Assembly (NCBI GenBank): GCA_030220185.1
Contig: JASPKZ010007545.1
Location: forward strand, 434,001 to 498,000
Origin: Diploptera punctata
Lineage: Eukaryota > Arthropoda > Insecta > Blattodea > Blaberidae
Length of the DNA stretch: 64,000 nt
Direction: 5' to 3'
The notes under the pieces: model-generated
Database searches by the model: none
Seen by the model: only the letters and a program-made list of their open reading frames with translations
Told to the model about the DNA's origin: nothing
Shown here: positions 53,634-64,000 of the stretch, in pieces
How the letters are laid out: the number at the start of each line of letters is the position of its first letter
How positions within the stretch are numbered: the stretch's first letter is position 1
Program-made: the position numbers and the translations under genes

Positions 53634-56125
53634 TTAACCCTCAACTGGTAGGGTGAAATTTCTGTTACATAACTGGTAGGGTGGGGTCATTATGACCCTG
53701 ATAATATAATAAAGGAAATGCATACATTTGGACATTAGTATTTGCCTATATCTGACACAATACAGTAACCTAATAAATTACAAGCTCTTCACACCTAATT
53801 CCAACGACGTACATCACGTAAAAATAACAGAATTTAATTTATATTTCTTGGAATGCATTAAAACATATATTTGGATACAGATTGTACATTCAGACATATA
53901 CATTAGCTATAAAATAAACAATATATAGGAATTACTCTAATATAGTAAACCAAGGTCGATTACACATGTATAACAATATTAAATCTAATTAATTTGCATC
54001 ATTTAGTAACAAAACGGTAGAACAATGGACTGGAATTTGAAACTTGGTAAATCTCAATAATCACTCTAGGACAATAAAAAATAATTGTAATAAATTATCC
54101 TATCACTCTAATCAGGAGACTTATAGTACTGCATCATAATTCCAACTGAGTAGTAATTCCATTCATCATGTACCTAAATTGACAATGTTATTCCAAAACA
54201 GTCAGGACAGATTTTTTTAGCACATCCTGCACATAGCGGTTTCAAACACATTTAACAATTTGTTCCAGCTTTTCTATCCCTACCACGAGGACAGGAAGAA
54301 CATATTTTCCTTTTTCCTGGAGTCACGGTAGGCCCTGCTTCCTTTTCTGTACTTGGGCCCTATATACCACCAACTTTCGCAATCATCTGCCGCAGTTCAC
54401 GAGGCAATTCCTTGATGCTACTTCTGCGAACAAGTTCAGGATGCACAAGTGACTTTCCGAGAGCAATAATGAATTGACGCCTGGTGATGGATTTTGCCTC
54501 TTTTCTGCTTGTCATAAGTATATGACCATTTACTGTAGCGATATCCATTATGGCAAAAAAAATCACCATTGACCATCGTCTCGTCCTTCGAGCAGTAGAA
54601 TAGGTTGAAACTTTCTGATCCAAGGAATCAACTCCACCTTTGGTCATATTATAGAATTGTATTATTTCCGGCTTTTTTGTATCGCTATCGATACGTTTGG
54701 TGTGATGCATAGTGGAAATCAGAATGACAGCTTTGTTCTTTTTTGGAAAATGCGATACATGGATATGCTGTCTATTGAAGCCAAATATAGATGAACCTAC
54801 AGTTCTCTTCTTCAGCGGAAGAAATTCTGGAGGAATTTGTCTCTTATTTTTCCTATCTTTAGTTCATCAACTGGTTTCACAAGACGTGATACATGCTGGG
54901 TAGGTATGGCAAAATTCCTCATTTCCTGTGATACGTCCTCTTTTCCTACGTACGCTTGGGCATTCACTAAATAATGTGCTTTTGCATCAGCCAAAAGCAT
55001 TATCTTGAGCCCATACTTATTTGGCTTCGAAGGTATGTACATTTTGAAAATGTACTTGCCTCTGAATGCCGCTAGGATTTCATCGATTGTCAGATACTCA
55101 CTCGGGCTGTAATTGGTCTGACAGTTCATTACAATTTTCTCAAATACGTCTAAAATGGCTGCAAGTCTATTTGTTTTCTTTCTTACTTCTCTCATTTCTT
55201 TATTATTAAATCAAAGACAGTTAAGTAGAAATAACAACCGCTTCAGTGTCATTGTAGGTGGAAATATGTCCGTCCCTGTACCATCACGTGCATACAAACC
55301 TTCCAAATCTTCATGAGCACTTTTGAAAGCCCCTGCTAATTACAAAAGGCCAAATAATATTTTCATTTCTTGGGGGTTCAAATTATTTAGAAAAGTATTT
55401 TTCCGAGGTTGGAATAATTGTTTCTTTTCCTCTCTATTTCTTCATTTGTGTGTCTTACAATAATGTAATCTGTAAGAAGCAAACTCCAAGCGAGTTCTGG
55501 TTCTAAAGTGGCGGATTCCTAAGCATTTCCGCGAATTCCAGGTACATCTGTAATGATATTGTGTTGAGCGTTGCGGGATTATGACTCCACTTGTATTTAT
55601 CTTTGCCATACATGAAACCTGTATCGTCAACATCAAGATTACCATCTAAATCATCGTCATCAGAATTGTCACTTTGTTCACTATCCGTGTCGTGTTCACT
55701 CTCAATAACAAAATGTTCATCAACTTCATTTGAATCTTCAACGTCTGATTCATTCAAAATTCGAGTTAACTCTTCACTGGTAAGGTTTTTATACATCGTT
55801 CACTATAAAAAAATAAATTCATAAATGAATACTAGCGACACCCTGAAATAATAATGAAAAAGTCATTCTTCTGCTAAATTAAAAATACTTACGTTTAACG
55901 TAGGCTGGGGTCAAAGTGACCCGAGAAGCGCAAGACGTTAAACAGATTGAAATAACACAAAAATGCAAAAACATAATGAAACTTCCATTTCGCCCAAGGT
56001 TCGAGAACAGACTGAGGATAGAGTACACAAAGTTTCGGGTATAAAATATTTTAGGTATATGAGAAGGAGCATTTCCAAATAATAGTCTGGGTCATTTTGA
56101 CCCCACCCTACCAGTTGAGGGTTAA
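53634..56125 (-). mobile_element. piggyBac element, near full length
   Basis: TTAA at 53634-53637 and 56122-56125. TIR 'ccctcaactggtagggtg' at the left, complement at the right. At the left end 'aactggtagggtg' is repeated about 28 bp further in (53671-53683), while at the right end TIR and inner repeat are fused: the usual asymmetric piggyBac layout. Three copies of the perfect palindrome 'gggtcannntgaccc' lie at 53684, 55908 and 56089. 2.5 kb, the normal length. It carries a minus-strand transposase in broken frames. Confidence 0.95.
54190..55796 (-). pseudogene. piggyBac transposase, frameshifted
   Basis: DDD-type transposase that excises at TTAA. Pieces from 5' to 3' on the minus strand: 55796-55503, start 'MYKNLTSEELTRILNESDV' and an Asp/Glu-rich stretch; about 55480-55200, decayed middle; 55195-54812, 'EYLTIDEILAAFRGKYIF' (first catalytic Asp in 'TIDE') and 'KIMLLADAKAHYLVNA' (second Asp in 'ADAK'); 54710-54360, 'MTKGGVDSLDQKVSTYSTAR' (third Asp in 'GVDSLD') and 'RRQFIIALGKSLV'; about 54310-54190, the Cys-rich end 'CSSCPRG' and 'CAGCAKKICPDC'. 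All catalytic residues remain, but at least four frame breaks separate them. A TATA-less A/T-rich 280 bp with one 'gggtca' palindrome lies upstream. Confidence 0.9.
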
Positions 56126-56129
56126 AATT

Positions 56130-57145
56130 TTATGATACAATTTTAATTTCAATTTGTCTTTCGAGAGTACTGGTCACTACTAACTGAATAGGCTTCATTT
56201 GTTTGTTTTGTTTGTTAGGATTATATTACAAAGGACTGGCCACACATTCACAACTTCAATTATTAATATTTTAATAACATTTTATTTTCATTTCATTTTG
56301 AAATACTTCTAATAACCTCAATATTACTTGTGAAAAATTTCACTCTGATCGTATTTTTCAAGAATCAGTTGCTGAATAATTAAAAACGCACATTTTTATT
56401 AAAAATGACCATACTCAACATAATATTATCTTTCTACGTGTCAGTATCTGAGAGAATTGCGGGAATTTGTTTCAAAATTCCTACCTAATGTAAACACCTT
56501 AACTCATCTGTAAATCGCCAGTTTCAATCTTTGTCACGTAAGTAACAATCTATGTACTGTACGTTATTTCACATCTACTCCATAGACAGAGTATGATGTA
56601 CAAAGAAGGCTAGCAGAGAAAAGAAAGTTATTTAAATAGAATTAAACAGCACTTAATTCTGACATTGGAGAACATAACCGAATATAAAACGATCACGAAA
56701 CATTTCTGTATAATCCCTCTATAGATTATATACTTTCGAAGTGTCGACTCTAGACTTTAAGAACTATTGTACTTGTCGACTGAAGGCACTTGACCCGCTC
56801 TTTTACCACTTTCGGTGTTCCCTTTCTATGGCTGTATGTTCTTCCATTGTGTTATTTTCAATGATACTGGGGGAAAGATCGTGGGCATTAAACCAAGTCG
56901 CGTTTACCCAGGGAAGAGATCAGAAAATTTTCTTTAATTTACCAATTGAAAAAACGCACAGCGTCAAAATAATCATAATAAAGAGAATAAAATATTTAAC
57001 GTTTTTAATATTACTTAATCTCTAGATGTTCTTATTCCTCACTCAGTTGAAGAAAATAATCGAATCTGCATGAAACACATCACAATTTCCTACAGGTTTA
57101 CAAGTTCCAACTGTCATATACAACACTAATACACCGGAGTGTATA
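56130..57145. other. No recognisable feature
   Basis: AT-rich; no coding fragment or named repeat before the composite repeat starts. Confidence 0.5.
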
Positions 57146-57148
57146 AAA

Positions 57149-57625
57149 AATAATAGTTTTAAAAAACTAAAACAACACGCTTTATTAGAAAACCGAACTA
57201 AAAAAATGAAAAATAATTTTAATTTCCAACACGCTTGGGATAAAATTAAAATTGTCAACAAGAAAATCATCTCTAAGCACATATAGAATAAAACTAGATT
57301 TATCAACAAAAAGAAAATAATTTTACCATCAAAAGCGTGGAGTGCTCTATATCAATTAATATATTTCATAATAAACATATATTGGTAAAAGTAAGCTCTC
57401 TAAGAAGAAAATGTAAAAATCATAAAAAGCACCCCACGCTTTTGATGGTAAAATTATTTTCTTTTTGTTGATAACTCTAATTTTATTCTATATGTGTTGG
57501 AGATGATTTTTTTGTTGACCACATTTATTTTATCCCAAGCGTGTTGGAAATTAAAATTATTTTTCAATTTTTTAGTTCGGTCTTCTAATAAAGCGTGTTC
57601 TTTTAGTTTTTAAAACTATTATTTA
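57149..57625. repeat. Foldback segment of composite repeat, copy C3
   Basis: Arms 57149-57343 and 57428-57625 are inverted complements with a conserved loop. Same orientation as C1. Confidence 0.85.
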
Positions 57626-57744
57626 TTTTTTATTTTTTAGTTTTAATATTTTGCAGAATAAGATAAAAATGTAAACATCTTTAAATTCGATACTATTATA
57701 GTATGAGCTAAAAGTAATACTCTTCTATAAAAAAAAAAAAAACC

Positions 57745-57836
57745 CCTCCCAGCCGGATTTGAAGCAGCGACGTATGGATTACTGAAATTATATACCACTT
57801 AGAGTTCACTGCTCTACCAACTGAGCTCTTACAACG
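57745..57836 (-). repeat. tRNA-Tyr-like segment of composite repeat C3
   Basis: Minus strand: 'gagctcagttggtagagcag', 'tgaactctaagtggtatata', 'atttcagtaatccatacgtc', 'gctgcttcaaatccggct'. Keeps the D arm, the intron-like insert and the T arm; the B box has one change (ggttc to gcttc). The acceptor stem does not pair. Confidence 0.7.
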
Positions 57837-57887
57837 ATTGACTAAAAACTCGACAAGTCCGCAACCTATTATACGAGTTTTCATTTT

Positions 57888-58521
<634 letters not shown>

Positions 58522-58681
58522 GAACGGAACACAATACATTTGAAAAATTAACAAACTCACACTTCCAACGAAAGGTTATTGCAGTTCGAGTTTCATTCTC
58601 TGCTTAATAATAGGAATGCCTCCTATAATCTCACTATTCTCATGAAAACGAATTGCACATTCATATACACATAAATAATTT

Positions 58682-58683
<2 letters not shown>

Positions 58684-58717
<34 letters not shown>
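58684..58717. repeat. (AC)n microsatellite
   Basis: AC repeats, uninterrupted. Confidence 0.95.
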
Positions 58718-58718
<1 letters not shown>

Positions 58719-58719
58719 G

Positions 58720-59970
58720 TACACCAACGTGCACAAAACCTCTCACAGCCAAAGAGAGCAACGTGGTAACAGTACATTTATATTTATTTTAACTCTGAAA
58801 GAAGCCAGATGCGCTCAAGAAACTGTACCACACAATTTGGGACAAAGATAGGTAACATGACGTCAATGGTTATTTCGCGTCACGCTTTAAAATTAAATGA
58901 TAATGCTATTAGTTTTTTTAATTGTGATTATTTCGCTTGTTCATGAAGAGTAAGGAAAAGAATAAATGAAATTGCGCTAAAACTAAACTTACATAATCAT
59001 TAGCAGAGCGAGGACAAGTATACGCTGAAGAAGAAATCATGTTAAATGCTAAGCACCTAAATATTTATTTATTTTCTATGTATTTTATAATTAACATGCA
59101 TTATAAGAACGTGACTTGATATTTTAATTTAAATTAGAGGTTAATAGAAAATATTCTTCGTTCGAAAATACGTACTGATAATACTATGAGATTTAAAGGA
59201 AAAACCCATACATTCATATGATTATAATTAAATTGTTTTTAAGAGGGAAGGTAATGAGTATTAATTATTTTTCACTCTTTTGAAATCAACCATAGGCTTT
59301 ATCATGTTAAGCTCTTTATTAATGAGCATGTAATTCAAAGAAGAGAAGCGCTGTAGGGCACAGTAATCGGAAATGAATACGTTATTCTCCTGGAGCTATA
59401 ATTATTAGCAAGGAATTAATTCCTATTTTTAAAGAGTAAAGCCTAGATTAGGTGTACAACAGAATAAGAAATCATTAAAAAATGACTACAGAATTTTCTA
59501 TGATGTTCGAAATTCAGTTAATAATAATAATACATTTATTTGTCGTATCAGTTGTGTTGTCTCGGAGGAGGCCTTGGCATTGAGCTGAACTCTCGTTCGG
59601 GGAAGCCCTCCATATTCTAGTGTGGTAAAAAGTATGTACTTAAAATTCCTCCCCGACATTTCGTGCAACGGCTTGTAGCAAGTACAAGTATCTATAAGGT
59701 GAGAGATAAAACTGAGTCAATGAAATGGAGTTTGTCTTATTACCGACAACGCTAGTTAAATAAATCAATATTTGTAGTTATTCTACATATTTATGGTTTA
59801 AAATTAATTTTCTCCTTTGAGTGTCCTTTAATATTCTCGCGTTTGGCCTATAGGGCTATTCAAAAATCAATCCTCGACCATCTACACGGAATCATTTTTT
59901 TCACGTGTTCACTTCTTTATTTTTATATTCTGAAATAATGAGTTAAATTATATATTTTTTAAATTTTAAA
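58720..59970. other. No recognisable feature
   Basis: AT-rich. A GC-richer patch at 59555-59690 may be an unassigned repeat. No gene seen. Confidence 0.45.
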
Positions 59971-59974
59971 TTTA

Positions 59975-60110
59975 CTCCTTTTTTGTCATATCCAATCTTG
60001 TGTATCCTGCCAAGTATCTCTGAACTCTCATTTCAACAGCACCAATTTTCTTTTTATACTTTGTTCTCCATGTCCATGTTTCACATTCAAGTCTAATAAT
60101 TTTCTTTCGG
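59975..60110 (-). pseudogene. LINE reverse transcriptase C-terminal fragment, minus strand
   Basis: Minus strand reads 'RLECETWTWRTKYKKKIGAV' and 'EMRVQRYLAGYTRLDMTKK', the 'YG.E.WT...E.R..R...G.TRLD' region after the RT palm. Short and isolated, next to ATT repeats at 60153-60180. Confidence 0.6.
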
Positions 60111-60193
60111 AGTATATTATATAGTTTCAAGAATGTGTGTATTTGTTTATTATTATTATTATTATTTTCTATTATTAATGTTATTGTTATCAT

Positions 60194-60295
60194 CTAACTC
60201 ACTGGCACTGTCGAACCCGTAGTTTCATGGACGCGCAGACATAAGCTCTCCACATATCGCTATCCTGAATAAAGTTTTCCAATCTTTTCATACGT
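60194..60295 (-). mobile_element. Family A LINE, last ~100 bp only, minus strand
   Basis: 'taactcactggcactgtcga' is the inverted family A 3' end; the match continues through the 'DVWRAY' region ('tctccacatatcgctatcct') to about 60290. Extreme 5' truncation. Confidence 0.75.
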
Positions 60296-60790
60296 AAACT
60301 GAACTATAATAAAAATAATGTTTAATAATGCAATAAGATTCAAGACAAAATAAAAAATAATAAAGGAATAAATACACTAAACAATAACAATTTGAATCTA
60401 CTATACATGAAAAGGAAACAAAATACAAAAACAGCTGTAATGAATTAATCTATCACTTCGTATATACATGACACTAGGGAAACGTATTGATAAATCTTGA
60501 TACTATTTTTAATAAATAAAGAAAAATCAAATTATTGTTTAAAAAAGTAATACACTGCTCAAAACAATTAGAGGAACACTATGAAATATGCAAATATTTT
60601 TTTCATTGGATAAAGGTACAAACATGAAATTAATAAAGTACATTATTTGTGGTTATTTATTTATTTATTTATTGCTCATGTCAGTAAAAACAAATGAATA
60701 ACGCTGACAGTTAACTTTTCAAATAATTCCGCTATGTAAGCAATTGAATCTTGTGCTTATTTTTCCAATTTAAACACTCGTTATATAGAG

Positions 60791-61816
60791 TTAGTATCGT
60801 TTATGGCCTCCACGACATTCGATGACACTTTCGCACCTTCGTGGCATGCTCCCAATAAGATTCTGGATTTCCTCTTGCGGGATATTCTCCCATTCCTCCT
60901 TCAGAGCATCTCCAAGTTGCTGCAGAGTTTGTGGAGCTTGATGTCGGTTCCTGACCTTCCTGTCTAGAAGATCCCACAAGTGTTCAATAAGGTTGAGGTC
61001 TGGGCTGACCGCTGGCCACTCCATTACCTCAATTTCATTCCTCCTCAGGAAATCCCTGGTGACAGCCGCAAAATGTGCCCTGGCATTATCCTGCGTAAAC
61101 AGAAATCCAGCGCCTACTCCAATGGCAGCAGGTACTACATTCTCTTCCAGAACGTGCTCGATATACCGGACAGCATTCAGTCACTGGGGAACAAGTACAA
61201 AGTCTGTACGATTGTTGTACATAACTCCGGCCCACACCATTATGGAACCTCCTCCGAATCTATCACTTTCCTGTACAGCCTCTGCAGAAAATCTTTCTCC
61301 TGGTCATCCCCACACCCTCAATCGACCATCACAAAGTGTAAGACGATACCTGGATTCGTCCAAGAAGAGCACAGACTCCCACTGTTTCAGGTTCCAATCA
61401 CCATGGTTTTCAGCACACGTACGTCTTGCTGCCTTATGCCAATTTGTTAAGCGTGGTTTTTTAACGGGCCTTTTTGGACGAATATTCTCTTTCCTTAATC
61501 TGTTCCTTATGGTTTGGTCTGAAACCCGGATTCCGGAAGCCATATGAAGGTCATTCTGCAGGTCTTTTGCAGTTTTTGTACGTTGTCGAAGAGCAGAAAG
61601 AACAACGTATCTGTCATCCTGGGGGCTAGTTTTAAATTTACGGCCATGGCCACGTCTTCTACAATACTGACCTGTCTCTCTGTGCCTGTTGCGTAACCTG
61701 GACACCACGGAAGGGAAACCCCAAGCTCTCTAGCCACTTGTCGCAGAGATTGACTTTGTCGTAAAAATGTAGAGCATGATACACTTCAAACTCATTTAAA
61801 TGCCTCATTTTGTCAG
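60791..61816 (-). pseudogene. Tc1 transposase, frameshifted
   Basis: Minus-strand DD34E transposase. N-terminal helix-turn-helix: 'MRHLNEFEVYHALHFYDKVN' (from about 61809), then 'LGVSL', and after a one-base shift 'VSRLRNRHRETGQYCRRRGH' (61708). Second helix-turn-helix 'MASGIRVSDQTIRNRLRKEN'. Catalytic: 'VLFLDESRYRLT' (first Asp), 'TQDNARAHF' (second Asp, about 61095) and 'WPAVSPDLNLIEHLWD' (Glu) with 34 residues between Asp 2 and Glu. C terminus 'MPRRCESVIECRGGHKRY' with stop at 60791-60793. Two or three shifts, the clearest at 'RLRVWG' (about 61304), make it inactive. All catalytic residues survive. Confidence 0.9.
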
Positions 61817-61988
61817 AGACTTCAATAAACAAGACAATAATCAACATTCGTCACTATAGCAACATCGGGAAGCTTACCAATTAGAAGTGGCCGGTGCCTC
61901 CCAAAATAAAAAAATTCTCTAGATTTGTTATTTGAGGTAATTTCTCTGTATTTAGGCCACGGATCTTTAAAATTAGTATCCAATGATA

Positions 61989-62521
61989 AAATTAATAATT
62001 CATCATCATCATAGTACATTCACGAATTTAGGCCATTTGTTGACCTGTTTCGGCCTCAAGAGAAACACCATCCAGAAGTCTTTTGAGTGGACGTCCTGGT
62101 CTTCTTCTTCCTGCAGGTTGATATCTTAACATTAGTTTGGGTATTCTGTGATCTTCCATTCGATGAACATGTTGTATCCATCTTGACTTATAATCAGAAA
62201 TTTTGTTTTCTAAAGATTCCATGTGTAATTCTTCTAAGATGTCTTCATTTTTTTTTGTGATCTCTCCTACCCAATTCTAATCCTCACCTTCTCGTGGTAC
62301 AACCTGTTTTCACAAACGAGGCTCTGAGGACCGAGTCACGGCGGTATAACCGTTCCATCAGGTACTGAGTAAATGCGGTATCCTAATGTCTGTCCAGAGA
62401 CTAAAAGGTAGCAGCCCTACCACTGGACTACTTAGCGTCGGGCCAGTAACCTGTCCTAAGGAACTTCAAAACTACTTTCAAGTCTCAACACGAAAAAAGC
62501 CAGAAGGAAATTAATAATTCA
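61989..62521 (-). mobile_element. Chimeric retroposon nested in Tc1, 14-bp target-site duplication
   Basis: Insert 62003-62507 is flanked by 'aaattaataattca' at 61989-62002 and 62508-62521. Left half, read on the minus strand, is the LINE 3' fragment also found at 27346-27570, but slightly longer ('EDILEELHMESLENKISDYK'), with a TGATGA-type tail. The right half (62262-62507) has a tRNA-like start 'agtagtccagtggtagggct' on the minus strand and no RT coding. The single duplication around both implies one insertion event. Confidence 0.75.
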
Positions 62522-62828
62522 ATTTACATATTGTCCAACTTTCAGCATCACAGTTTTAAAAAACAATTACTTATTCAATTTATTATAAGTGTTCCTCGAA
62601 TTGTTTTGAGCAGTGTATTAGTGAGATGTTGCTGTTAAATATAATATTTTCATTTTGTTACAGAAAGATGGTACAAATTGGCAGTCTCTGACATAGGAAG
62701 GAAGAGAATTATATGTTCTAGCAAGATAAACTTTAAAAGATTTCGAATAATAGCAACAACAATAATACTAACAAACATATAATAATAATAATAATAATAG
62801 GCCAAATAACAACAATGATAATAATAAT

Positions 62829-63004
62829 TGAGAGGGAAAGCGCCTAGTAGGTAGGTCAAGAAAGAGATGAGAGAATCGCATTAACCGTGATTTGAGGGAC
62901 GTAAATTATACAGGGGTTGATTAGAAAATTTTGGCACATGATAGGGATGTATGGAGAGCTTATGTGCGCGCGGCTATGAACCTATGGGTTCTATAGTGCC
63001 AGAA
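62829..63004 (+). pseudogene. Family A LINE, short old 3' copy
   Basis: Starts 'gagggaaagcgcctagtagg' ('EGKRLVGR') and ends 'atgggttctatagtgccag'. Contains 'DRDVWRAYVRAAMNLWV' with stops upstream. Preceded by AAT repeats at 62781-62800. Confidence 0.7.
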
Positions 63005-63037
63005 ATTGGTTAATAAAAATACTTTTATAATACCATT

Positions 63038-64000
63038 ACAACGGGGTTAGATTAGTCGCATTTGCCACATCAAAGAATCTCATTGTAAAGAGTACAACAT
63101 TTCAGCATAAGGATATTCATACATACACCTGGACGTCCCCAGATGGAGAAACTCGGAACCAGATAGATCATGTATTAGTGGATAAACGCTGGCAAAGTAG
63201 CATCATCGATGTTAGATCAGTTAGAGGGACAGACTGCAATTCGGATCATCATCTGGTCAGAGTGAAAATCAGACAACGGCTATCGCTTATGACAGGAACA
63301 AACGCTAAAGATGATTCTGTAAAATTTGAATTAAAAAACTTGAAAAATGATGAAATGCGGCAAGAATACCAAATCAAAATTGCTAATAGATTTGAAGTAC
63401 TGGAATCTTCAGATGACAATGTGACAAACGAAGAAGAAATTGATATAAATAAAGAATGGGAGACTATAAGAGACTACTATTAAATTGTCAGCATCAGAAA
63501 GCATTGGTTGTTTAAAAAGAGGCAAAACAAGAAATGGTTTGATGAGGAATGTGCCGACATTGTAAAGAAAAGTAGCTAGCAAAAATGAAATGGTTAAACG
63601 CGCCAAATGAGTTAAATTTAGAGTAATTGGGTAGTGTTAGACGGGAAACCACCAAGTTACTAAAGAGTAAAAACAGGGAATATTTGTGAGAGAAGATTAA
63701 TGATCTTGAAATTAATGCAAAAAAATAGGAACATTAGAGAATTATATCAGGGAATTAGTATAGAGGAGAAAGGGTTTCAGGCTAGAACAAACATAATTCG
63801 GAATGAAAATGGGGATATGATTGCAGATTCTAGGAGTATATTAAATAGGTGGAAAAGTTATTGTAATCAGCCATTAAATGTACATACAGAACAGGACATT
63901 GAGGAGGATAATTTACAGACAGAAGAAATGCTAGTCACAGAGCCAAGTGCATTAGAGGTTGAAACGGCAATTGAAAAATTGAAGATGTATAAAGCATCAG
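63038..64000 (+). pseudogene. Family A LINE, 5'-truncated, runs off the window
   Basis: Begins at 'NGVRLVAFATSKNLIVKST' in the endonuclease (63040) and follows copies 1 and 2 closely through 'HTYTWTSPDGETRNQ', 'SDHHLVRVKIRQR', the linker and the first RT residues to the window end. Frame breaks at about 63475 (extra base in 'gagactactat'), 63515-63520, 63575 and 63722. RT palm not in view. A 101-codon open piece spans 63178-63483. Confidence 0.85.

Larger units (their letters stand above)
60554..62615 (-). mobile_element. Tc1-like transposon (DD34E) with nested insertion
   Basis: Inverted ends 'cactgctcaaaacaatt' (60554) and its complement 'aattgttttgagcagtg' (to about 62615), each next to a TA ('aatacactg' / 'cagtgtatt'): the expected TA duplication. 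About 2.06 kb, of which 505 bp plus one duplicated target copy (61989-62521) are a later insertion, so the original was about 1.54 kb, normal for Tc1. Confidence 0.9.

Noticed and set aside
60980..61547. Plus-strand frames of 156 and 184 codons
   Set aside because: Antisense of the Tc1 transposase, whose catalytic blocks lie on the minus strand.

Overview
The window is AT-rich eukaryotic DNA that I read as insect, most likely a cockroach or termite (Blattodea). The pointers are several endonuclease-reverse transcriptase LINE families, DD41D mariner-like, Tc1, piggyBac and hAT-like remnants, tRNA-derived SINEs and many long (ATT)n, (AT)n, (AC)n and (GA)n arrays. The species call is an inference from repeat style. 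I found no host gene exon, rRNA or functional tRNA gene. Essentially every readable protein fragment belongs to a transposable element, and almost all are broken.

Layout. 1-6.9 kb: two old LINE remnants (1-1605; 4574-6910), a mariner-like remnant on the minus strand and a SINE. 7.6-8.6 kb: a 'family A' LINE inserted into an older family A copy. 8.8-9.8 kb: first copy of an odd composite repeat (foldback + intron-bearing tRNA-Tyr-like segment + tandem ~165-bp units), with further copies at 26.7-28.2 kb and 57.1-58.5 kb. 10-13.3 kb: SINEs, including one with a near-perfect 158-bp palindrome. 13.7-15.4 kb: internally deleted piggyBac. 15.9-17.2 kb: remnant of a poorly classified transposase-like family. 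18.2-23.1 kb: hAT-like fragment, SINEs and microsatellites. 23.2-24.9 kb: two head-to-head family A copies. 25.0-25.8 kb: short DD41D element with long inverted repeats inside an (AT)n tract. 28.2-32.8 kb: SINEs and a minus-strand LINE. 35.1-40.6 kb: an LTR retrotransposon with ~975-bp LTRs, a tRNA-Lys-like primer site and gag-like fragments but no recognisable pol. 43-44.9 kb: LINE and mariner scraps. 45.4-51.4 kb: two nearly identical family A copies in tandem, the youngest-looking elements here. 51.6-52.5 kb: DD41D element. 53.6-56.1 kb: piggyBac with its catalytic Asp triad still legible. 60.0-62.6 kb: LINE scraps, then a Tc1 element that carries a nested chimeric retroposon. 62.8-64 kb: two more family A insertions, the last running off the window.

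How the parts relate. Family A (EN-RT LINE, (GTAA)n tail) is the dominant recent coloniser, with about ten insertions at different stages of decay; most are 5'-truncated, as expected from target-primed reverse transcription. Nesting gives relative ages: family A into older family A (15-bp target-site duplication), a different LINE into the tRNA-like part of the composite repeat (14-bp duplication), and a chimeric retroposon into Tc1 (14-bp duplication). The best candidate for something not well described is the three-copy composite repeat.
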